A stretch of DNA of 64,000 nucleotides from Caedibacter sp. 38-128 (GTDB lineage: Bacteria; Pseudomonadota; Alphaproteobacteria; Caedimonadales; Caedimonadaceae), in assembly GCA_001898705.1 (NCBI GenBank), contig MKUU01000011.1, positions 40,080 to 104,079 of the forward strand. The letters run 5' to 3'. A program made the position numbers and the translations under genes. Within the stretch, counting starts at the first letter, position 1; each line of letters begins with the position of its first letter. This document shows, in pieces, positions 57,815 through 64,000 of this stretch. The notes below the pieces were generated by a model that was given only the letters and a program-made list of their open reading frames with translations, was not told the origin of the DNA and did not search any database.

Positions 57815-59356
57815 ATGCAAAAATCAAAAGTCACTTTTGCCCTTCTCTTAACGACAACAGCTTTATTCCCATTTTCTCAAAGTAACGCTACTTTTAATGC
57901 TGATTTAGAGTATGATCAGGCTATCGAAGAAGCTCTTCGACGCTCTTTAGCCCCTTCCAATGCCCCTGTTGCTCCCCAAGGACAACAGCCAGAAATGAGT
58001 GAAGAAGAGCAAATACAGCTGGCCATGAAGCTTTCAATGGAATCATCAAAATCGTCAACTTCTGTCAGCAGTGTAGCAAAGCCTCTTCTGCAACAAGACC
58101 TCTCAAAAGAGGAAGCAATTAATCTTATAAAATATATATTCGGCCAAAAAAGTGCTGTCATCATCGAGGCTGGATCAAGAATATCTGCCTTTGAATTTTT
58201 TGATTCAGATGGCTTTATAAGTTTCTTTGAGTTTCCTTCGCTTGAAAAATCTACGCTTCATGCGTCTTCAACTAAAAAACTTCAAGAATTTTGTGAAGAA
58301 AAGGCAATCCATTTTGAAGATGCACAAGTTTTATTAGGACGTTATTTAGAACCTTTGAATCAATCTATGAAAGAGTTTGATCAAACTTACACTCAATTTA
58401 AAACACTCATTGAAAGCCAAGACTTCCAAACAAGCGTTCTACCGGCTCTCAAAAAGGCGGCCAACTGGGATGTACAAAAAACTCAAGAACAAATAACGAC
58501 AGATAATGATGAGGCTTTTAAAAAATTACAAAATATTGACCCTCGCCCTTTTTATAATACTTTAAAGGGAAATTTAGAAAACCTCCGTAAAATAGGTTAT
58601 ACTTTTCCTTTCTTAAAAGCGGAAGATTATCTAAAAACCATTACTACGCTCTTAAGAACATCTGGCCTTCCCCCAAAGAAGCGTATTGACCCGAATGTAC
58701 AAATGCCTCCTCTCACAAATGCGTTTTCAGGACAACCTTCATACTTGCCTGCACAACCTATGATTCCTCAAAAAGCATTTTTGTCACCAGATATTACTGA
58801 TTTTCAAAGTATCTTAAATCAAGAAATTGAAAGTAGAAATAACCAATTTAAACAAAACCCTGCCGAAACAATTATGGTTTATGGTAAGCTTATTGCGCAA
58901 CAGCATTATCCGAAACTTCAAGATAATATTAAAAGACTATCTCCACCACTAAAATTTAGATCTCATAAAAACCTTGAATCAACGGAAGAAATCCTTGAAT
59001 TTTATAACGAAGTTGTAAAGACTCTCGGCTATAATAACGATCAGACCCATTCTATCCGAGCTAGCTTAAAAACTTCTAATGATGAGCATTATAATCCATA
59101 TGGAAAAGTCTACATTGTTCCTCAGGAACAAACTCAGTATGATTATATGCTAACTGTTGCAAATCAAGTATATCACATCTACAAAACCTTTAAGGATAAT
59201 CCCAACGTAAAAGAAGAAATTGAATTCTTACTCCAAAATTTCTTTAGTCTTCTAGTTGATCAAGCTGGAAAATGTCAAACTGGTATGGTTGGTAGAATGT
59301 TTTTAGCTCAAAAAACTGTTCTTGATACTCTAATAAATATCAATAATAGAATATAA
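57815..59356 (+). CDS. Secreted protein with two ubiquitin-interacting motifs
   Basis: ATG 57815 opens a signal peptide (MQKSKVTFALLLTTTALFPF, cut near SNA-T); a TTG at 57803 would only add four residues. The 513-residue product then shows two UIM-type helices: YDQAIEEALRRSL (hydrophobic I37, A40, S44) and EEEQIQLAMKLSME (I67, A70, S74, preceded by Glu63-65). Both fit acid-x-hydrophobic-x-x-Ala-x-x-x-Ser. UIMs bind ubiquitin and are otherwise eukaryotic, so an effector role is inferred. The remaining 430 residues are helical and unrecognised, with a Pro-rich linker near 288-325. It stands alone, opposite to tpiA and secG. Confidence 0.78.
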   Translation: MQKSKVTFALLLTTTALFPFSQSNATFNADLEYDQAIEEALRRSLAPSNAPVAPQGQQPEMSEEEQIQLAMKLSMESSKSSTSVSSVAKPLLQQDLSKEEAINLIKYIFGQKSAVIIEAGSRISAFEFFDSDGFISFFEFPSLEKSTLHASSTKKLQEFCEEKAIHFEDAQVLLGRYLEPLNQSMKEFDQTYTQFKTLIESQDFQTSVLPALKKAANWDVQKTQEQITTDNDEAFKKLQNIDPRPFYNTLKGNLENLRKIGYTFPFLKAEDYLKTITTLLRTSGLPPKKRIDPNVQMPPLTNAFSGQPSYLPAQPMIPQKAFLSPDITDFQSILNQEIESRNNQFKQNPAETIMVYGKLIAQQHYPKLQDNIKRLSPPLKFRSHKNLESTEEILEFYNEVVKTLGYNNDQTHSIRASLKTSNDEHYNPYGKVYIVPQEQTQYDYMLTVANQVYHIYKTFKDNPNVKEEIEFLLQNFFSLLVDQAGKCQTGMVGRMFLAQKTVLDTLININNRI

Positions 59357-59379
59357 AGATATTCCTGAAAATTTAAAAA

Positions 59380-59405
59380 GAGCCCTAGAAAGGGCTCTTT
59401 TTTTT
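59380..59405. terminator. Bidirectional intrinsic terminator
   Basis: GAGCCC-TAGAAA-GGGCTC (59380-59397) is followed by TTTTTTTT on the plus strand and by TTTTTAAATTTT on the minus strand. It serves the convergent UIM-protein gene and tpiA. Confidence 0.92.
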
Positions 59406-59411
59406 ATTGCA

Positions 59412-60158
59412 TTAAGCCGCTTGGACAATCTGCCAGAAAGTCTCTATTTTAAGACTAGCACCGCCCACCAGCACACCATCAACATTCTCAAGAGAGAGAA
59501 TTTCTTGGGCATTTTGGTCGGTCACTGACCCTCCATAAAGAATTGGAGCGCTCGAAGCTTTCTTACGGTTTTTTTGAAGCCATGACCGGATAAAAGCGTG
59601 AACTTCTAGAATCTCATTTGTCGTTGCTGTCTTTCCTGTGCCAATCGCCCACACAGGTTCATAAGCAATGGCAAGCTCTTGATCACTCTCCGGAACTGAA
59701 TTCTGCAACTGCTCTTCTAGAACTTTTAAGGTCTTCTGACCTTCTCGATCAGCCAATGTTTCTCCAATACAGATAATGGGCTTAAGGTCTGCCTTCAGTG
59801 CCGTTTCAGCTTTTTGATGAACAAGTTGGCTTGTCTCTTGATGATGTTGTCGGCGCTCAGAGTGCCCCACAATTACGTAGCCGCATCCAATGTCTTTGAG
59901 CATAAAGGCGCTCACTTCGCCTGTATAAGCTCCCTTTTCATGCTTTGAGCAATCCTGGCCCCCACATACTATTTTTGTGCCAAATAACCGATTCAACGTA
60001 ATCGACAGATAAGGAAATGGCGGACAGACAACAATTTGATGGGAAGATGGATTTGCGTGCCATTTTTCAGCAAGATCAGCAGCTAAATCGCGTGCAAATT
60101 CTTGCGTTCCATTCATTTTCCAATTTGCTGCAATCAATTTCATATTTTTCTGACTCAT
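59412..60158 (-). CDS. tpiA: Triosephosphate isomerase
   Basis: TpiA interconverts DHAP and glyceraldehyde-3-phosphate. The catalytic Lys lies in AANWKMNG, His in IVGHSERRQHH and Glu in AYEPVWAIGTGKTAT; the late ILYGGSVTDQNAQE and DGVLVGGASL phosphate loops are present. The 248-residue length is typical. ATG 60158 overlaps the metG stop (60155), so the genes are coupled; an internal Met at residue 6 is an alternative. Confidence 0.96.
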   Translation of the reverse strand: MSQKNMKLIAANWKMNGTQEFARDLAADLAEKWHANPSSHQIVVCPPFPYLSITLNRLFGTKIVCGGQDCSKHEKGAYTGEVSAFMLKDIGCGYVIVGHSERRQHHQETSQLVHQKAETALKADLKPIICIGETLADREGQKTLKVLEEQLQNSVPESDQELAIAYEPVWAIGTGKTATTNEILEVHAFIRSWLQKNRKKASSAPILYGGSVTDQNAQEILSLENVDGVLVGGASLKIETFWQIVQAA

Positions 60159-61684
60159 TCTTTGCGTTCCTTTTCAATCCGGGGAAATAACCCTTCTGGT
60201 TGCGGCAATTGCACACCACTTTCAAGCTTCTTTTCAATTAAATTTTTAAATGAAATGCTTGTCTCTGAAATGCCGAGTAATGCTAGTAATCTTTCAGATG
60301 TTTGCGGCATAATAGGAGCAACATAAAATGCTAAATGCCGCAAAACCGTTAAGAGAACATACAAAACTGTCGCCATACGCTCGGGGTTTGTCTTTTTGAG
60401 AGCCCAAGGCTGCTCGGCGTCCACATACCGATTAGCAGCTCCCACAAGCTCCCAAATCGCCTCAATCATGCGATGAAGGGCTTGCTTTTCAAAATTCTCC
60501 CGCAGGCGAGGCAATAGCTCTTGCGCAGCCTTTAAGAGTGCTTCATCCTGTACTTCAAAAGATGACGGTGTTGGAACTTTGGCCTCGGCATTTTTATAAA
60601 CAAAAGAAAGGATGCGTTGCGCTAAATTTCCAAAATCATTCGCAAGATCAGAATTAATACGCTGCTCAAGGGAAGCACGCGAAAAGTCCCCATCTTGGCC
60701 AAAGGGCACCTCACGCAAGAGAAAATACCGAACTTGATCCACCCCATAAGTTTCGACAAGTTCGACAGGATCGATTGTATTCCCCAAAGATTTTGAGATT
60801 TTTTGTCCTTCATTGGTCCACCATCCATGGGCATAAAGACGCTTCGGCGGTGTGAGCCCAGCAGCCATCAAGAAAGCTGGCCAATAAATGGCATGAAAAC
60901 GAAGGATATCTTTTCCAATAATATGAAGTGCCTCTGGCCAAAACTTCTTAAAATCAGAAGTATTTTCATCTGGATATCCAAGAGCCGTAATATAATTCGC
61001 AAGCGCATCCACCCACACATACATGACGTGGTCTTGATCCTCCGGCACGGGAACACCCCACTTAAAGGAGGAGCGTGAAATGGAGAGATCATTAAGTCCT
61101 CCCTCAACAAAACGAATCACTTCATTACGTCGTGATTCTGGCCCGATAAAATGAGGATTATCACGATAAAACGTAAGCAAAGGTTCTTGAAAGGCTGAAA
61201 GTTTAAAGAAATAGCTAGGCTCTTCCACCCATTCGACATCTGCCCCTGTTGGTGCTTTGCCATTGATAAGCTCAGATTCTGCATAAAAAGCTTCATCTCG
61301 CACAGCATACCACCCAGCATATCCCCCTTTATAAATGTATCCTTGTTCTTTCATCTTATTCCACAATGCTTGGGCTGACTTAATGTGACGGTCTTCCGTT
61401 GTTCGGATAAATTGGTCGTTTGATAGATGAAATAATGGTGTTAGCTGCCTAAACCGCTCAGAAACTCGATCAACAAAAGTTTTAGGATCCGTTCTTTCTG
61501 CTTGAGCTGCTTTCTGGATTTTTTGGCCATGTTCATCTGTTCCTGTTAAGAATAGCACTTCACGGCCTTCCATTCGTGCAAAACGCGCCATCATATCTGA
61601 AGCAATTGTCGTATAAGCATGACCAATATGAGGCACATCATTAACGTAATAAATAGGGGTTGTAATGTAGAACGGTGGCTTCAC
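60155..61684 (-). CDS. metG: Methionyl-tRNA synthetase
   Basis: MetG charges tRNA-Met. The class I motifs are PHIGHAYTT (HIGH) and KISKSLGN (KMSKS). GYAGWYAVRDEAFYAE and the missing Cys knuckles in the connective insert identify the zinc-free form. At 509 residues it lacks the C-terminal tRNA-binding OB-domain found in longer MetG. It overlaps tpiA downstream by four bases, an unusual pairing. Confidence 0.96.
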   Translation of the reverse strand: MKPPFYITTPIYYVNDVPHIGHAYTTIASDMMARFARMEGREVLFLTGTDEHGQKIQKAAQAERTDPKTFVDRVSERFRQLTPLFHLSNDQFIRTTEDRHIKSAQALWNKMKEQGYIYKGGYAGWYAVRDEAFYAESELINGKAPTGADVEWVEEPSYFFKLSAFQEPLLTFYRDNPHFIGPESRRNEVIRFVEGGLNDLSISRSSFKWGVPVPEDQDHVMYVWVDALANYITALGYPDENTSDFKKFWPEALHIIGKDILRFHAIYWPAFLMAAGLTPPKRLYAHGWWTNEGQKISKSLGNTIDPVELVETYGVDQVRYFLLREVPFGQDGDFSRASLEQRINSDLANDFGNLAQRILSFVYKNAEAKVPTPSSFEVQDEALLKAAQELLPRLRENFEKQALHRMIEAIWELVGAANRYVDAEQPWALKKTNPERMATVLYVLLTVLRHLAFYVAPIMPQTSERLLALLGISETSISFKNLIEKKLESGVQLPQPEGLFPRIEKERKE

Positions 61685-61742
61685 TCTGCACTCCTGTTGT
61701 TTTCTTTACCCTCATAATCAGTTTTCATTAATGTGGCTAGTA

Positions 61743-61771
61743 AAAAAGGGCCCTTTCATCAGGCCCTTTTT
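61743..61771 (-). terminator. Intrinsic terminator of the TrpX-like gene
   Basis: AAAAAGGGCC and GGCCCTTTTT form a 10-bp stem on either strand with T runs on both sides. It lies directly after the stop of the minus-strand gene at 61775, about 60 bases upstream of metG. Confidence 0.88.
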
Positions 61772-61774
61772 ATT

Positions 61775-62776
61775 TTAACCTAAAGAAATGACTCTTAACT
61801 TCTCAAACTTCGGTAACTTTAATCCTAATTTATGAAGGGCTTTCATATTAATGTAAGCTTCAGCGTTACCTGAAAAATGAGTCGGAATAGAACCAGCCCT
61901 CTCCCCGTTGAGAATTTTTAAAATCATTTCTCCGGCAGCTTTACCCGATTCAAAATAATTTATTCCGACACAGGCCAAAGCTCCTTGCTGGACAGAGCCT
62001 TGGTCACTTGTAAAAATAGGAAGCTTATGTTGATCCTGAAGCCGAACAAGCGTCTCGATAGCGGAAATAATCATATTATCTTGAGGAACATACAAAGCAT
62101 CAACCTGACCCACGAGTTTTTGGGCCGCTCCCATGAGAATGGAAGAGTTAACAACCGGCACTTCGATCAAGTTTATTCCTTTACCAACCAAGTGATGCTT
62201 TAAGTTCGTAAGGGTATTGACCGAATTTATCTCTCCAGGATTATAAAGGATCCCTAAGTTCTTGAGATGAGGAACCATTGTTTGAATAAGAAGAATTTGG
62301 GTCGCCAGAGGCGGGGCATCACTAACCCCTGTGACCATTCCTGAATTCTTCTCTAGACTTGAAACAACTTTAGTGCCAATGGGATCCGAGACAGCGCCAA
62401 AGACAAGCGGGACCTTCTCACTTTTCATATTGGCAATAACGGCTTGAGTACTCGGTGTTGAAATCGCTAAAATAACCTTTGGCTTCATCCCAACAAGTTT
62501 CTGAGCAATTTGAATATTAATTGATTGATTCCCTTGAGAATTTTTATACACCCACTTGAAGTCTTTTTCTTTCTTGAGGCCCGCCTCTTCTAAGGTTTGT
62601 AAAGCACCGTCGCGAATAGCATCAATCGCAGGATGCTCAACGATTTGACTGACAGCAATCAGAGGAATTTCAGAATGGGAAAGTGATAAATGAGGGAAAA
62701 GGAGGACAAGAACAGAAATAAGAAGGATTTTTAGATGACGTTTATTTAATTGATTTTTCTTGATATTTAATAACAT
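61775..62776 (-). CDS. TrpX-like ABC transporter substrate-binding protein
   Basis: The 333-residue protein has an N-terminal signal (LKILLISVLVLLFPHLSLSHS), then a DUF534/ABC_sub_bind fold: IPLIAVSQIVEHPAIDAIRDG, KPKVILAISTPSTQAV, PLVFGAVSDPIGTKVV, NLGILYNPGE and DALYVPQDN. Proteins of this family bind aromatic amino acids (TrpX) or other small ligands for an ABC importer. The permease and ATPase genes are not adjacent in this window. The ligand is inferred. Confidence 0.85.
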   Translation of the reverse strand: MLLNIKKNQLNKRHLKILLISVLVLLFPHLSLSHSEIPLIAVSQIVEHPAIDAIRDGALQTLEEAGLKKEKDFKWVYKNSQGNQSINIQIAQKLVGMKPKVILAISTPSTQAVIANMKSEKVPLVFGAVSDPIGTKVVSSLEKNSGMVTGVSDAPPLATQILLIQTMVPHLKNLGILYNPGEINSVNTLTNLKHHLVGKGINLIEVPVVNSSILMGAAQKLVGQVDALYVPQDNMIISAIETLVRLQDQHKLPIFTSDQGSVQQGALACVGINYFESGKAAGEMILKILNGERAGSIPTHFSGNAEAYINMKALHKLGLKLPKFEKLRVISLG

Positions 62777-63013
62777 TTTTAGGCTCCATTTTATATCGTT
62801 TAACTTTTTGATTATTTGATTTCGACATGAAGCGACTAAATCGGAAGCTAACTAGTTGAATATGGATCATAATTTGTCTCCTACATAATTTTATATTGGA
62901 TATTTACATCCAAGTAACAGTTTAGCAAAAATCTTAAATAAAAGAAATAACTTATGCTTGCACCTTGGCGCCTCCTTCTGTAAATTCCAAAACACAGTTT
63001 TTAAGAGGTTAAA
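62777..63013. other. Divergent intergenic region, TrpX-like gene / thrS
   Basis: A 237-base control region between divergent genes. TTGGAT-ATTTAC-ATCCAA (62896-62913) is a short inverted repeat that might be an operator. I see no T-box or other riboswitch. Confidence 0.4.
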
Positions 63014-64000
63014 ATGGTTTTAATAACACTTCCTGATGGTTCTTCTCGTTCTTATGAAAAAGAAGTTACAGGTCTTGAGATTGCAAGTAGCATTGGCCCT
63101 CGGCTTGCAAAAGAAGCGATTGTCATTAAGGTGAACGGCGATCTGTGGGATCTTAACCGTCCTATTATAACCGATGCAAAGATTGAAATCATTACACGCC
63201 AACAACCGGAAGCGCTTGAAGTCCTTCGCCACGACGCCGCGCATCTATTAGCGGAAGCAATTAAGGAACTTTACCCGGAAGCACAAATTACGATTGGTCC
63301 TGCCATTGATAATGGTTTTTACTATGATATCTACCGTGAAGAATCTTTCACACCAGCAGATCTTGAGAAACTCGAGCAAAGAATGGCTGAAATTGTGGAT
63401 CGAGATGAGGCGATTGAACGTCAAGTTTGGCAACGAGATGAAGCGATTGCCTACTTCAAATCAATTGGGGAACATTTTAAAGCTGAAATTATTTCAGATC
63501 TTCCCCAAAATGAAGAAGTGACGCTTTATAAACAAGGAAACTTCGTTGATCTTTGCCGCGGCCCTCACCTGCCCTCTACCGCTCGTATTGGCAAAGCTTT
63601 CAAATTGATGAAGCTTGCTGGCGCCTACTGGCGCGGCGATCATCGTAACCCCATGCTGCAACGCATCTATGGAACAGCTTGGGCAACAGAACAACAACTA
63701 AAAAATTATCTTCATCAGTTAGAAGAAGCCGAAAAGCGCGATCATCGTAAGCTTGGCCGTGAAATGGATCTTTTTCACTTGCAGGAAGAATCTCCTGGGG
63801 CCGTATTCTGGCATCCTAAAGGCTGGGAAATATATCAAATTCTTCAAAATTATATTCGCCGCCTCATTAAGAAAAGTGGCTATGTCGAAGTCAATACGCC
63901 AATCATGGTGGACCGCTCTCTATGGGAAGCTTCTGGACATTGGGAAAAGTTTCGCGAAAATATGTTTACATCCGACGACGATGAAACAAACGTTATGGTT
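63014..64000 (+). CDS. thrS: Threonyl-tRNA synthetase (5' part)
   Basis: The gene is cut by the window end after 329 codons with no stop. ATG 63014 follows AGAGG by five bases. The TGS domain comes first ([16 protein letters not shown] to about residue 60). The editing domain has [14 protein letters not shown] and the late [19 protein letters not shown]. The start of the catalytic core ([19 protein letters not shown], then [20 protein letters not shown]) is also present. ThrRS charges tRNA-Thr and clears mischarged serine. Confidence 0.96.
   Translation, partial: MVLITLPDGSSRSYEKEVTGLEIASSIGPRLAKEAIVIKVNGDLWDLNRPIITDAKIEIITRQQPEALEVLRHDAAHLLAEAIKELYPEAQITIGPAIDNGFYYDIYREESFTPADLEKLEQRMAEIVDRDEAIERQVWQRDEAIAYFKSIGEHFKAEIISDLPQNEEVTLYKQGNFVDLCRGPHLPSTARIGKAFKLMKLAGAYWRGDHRNPMLQRIYGTAWATEQQLKNYLHQLEEAEKRDHRKLGREMDLFHLQEESPGAVFWHPKGWEIYQILQNYIRRLIKKSGYVEVNTPIMVDRSLWEASGHWEKFRENMFTSDDDETNVMV

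Overview
The window is chromosomal DNA of an AT-rich alphaproteobacterium, most likely an obligate or host-associated intracellular lineage of the Holosporales/Rickettsiales type. The alphaproteobacterial markers are a circularly permuted two-piece tmRNA, an SspB-alpha adaptor, the hemD-mitofilin-hemY cluster, DUF1467 and DUF2948 proteins, the giant NAD-glutamate dehydrogenase, gpmI-ctpA-rppH, rpsF-rpsR-DUF2232-rplI-dnaB-alr, and secG-pyrG-kdsA. The host association is inferred from at least eight predicted secreted proteins with low-complexity or eukaryote-like modules scattered between the housekeeping operons. No organism name can be fixed from the sequence alone.

Layout. 1-2.5 kb: a secreted Pro/Ser/Thr-rich protein gene split by a frameshift at a run of ten T. 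2.6-9.1 kb: dps, nusB, gpmI, ctpA, rppH, ogt, then ldcA on the other strand. 9.2-12.8 kb (minus): RNase P RNA, an RDD membrane protein, a small acidic protein, rsfS, obgE, rpmA, rplU. 13-17.2 kb: a Nudix hydrolase, DUF1284, bioY, a secreted flavin amine oxidase, sspB and ssrA. 17.3-21.7 kb (plus): glyA, nrdR, DUF1467, a GNAT acetyltransferase, an NhaC-type antiporter, a MarR-type regulator. 21.8-31.1 kb: a GT9 glycosyltransferase, hemD-mitofilin-hemY, prs, and the 1618-residue gdh. 31.1-33.7 kb: a 1.2-kb gene-free stretch with REP-like hairpins and copy A of a dispersed repeat, then a secreted Cys-rich protein. 34-36.2 kb: dcd-murA-DUF2948. 36.3-40.8 kb: a nested inverted repeat, a KGG-repeat stress protein, a Sel1-like secreted protein and a secreted metallo-beta-lactamase-fold protein. 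40.9-45.8 kb (minus): rpsF-rpsR-DUF2232-rplI-dnaB-alr. 46-49.8 kb: two secreted proteins, one with a microbial PARG domain. 49.8-51.7 kb: acs. 51.8-53 kb: a gene-poor stretch with copy B of the repeat. 53-54.4 kb: a secreted LRR protein. 54.5-57.4 kb (minus): secG-pyrG-kdsA. 57.8-59.4 kb: a secreted protein with two ubiquitin-interacting motifs. 59.4-62.8 kb (minus): metG-tpiA and a TrpX-like binding protein. From 63 kb: thrS, cut by the window end.

How it fits together. The housekeeping part covers translation (ribosomal proteins, tmRNA, RNase P, aminoacyl-tRNA synthetases), the envelope (murA, alr, kdsA, ldcA, GT9), nucleotides (prs, dcd, pyrG), and carbon entry through glutamate (gdh) and acetate (acs), with biotin uptake through BioY. 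The accessory genes have signal peptides, long AT-rich upstream gaps, and usually sit at operon borders, sometimes where an ancestral operon appears interrupted. Two of them point at host post-translational modification: a PARG-like ADP-ribose hydrolase domain and a tandem-UIM ubiquitin binder. These, the unusual long tmRNA tag beside sspB, and the two-copy dispersed repeat are the best candidates for something undescribed.
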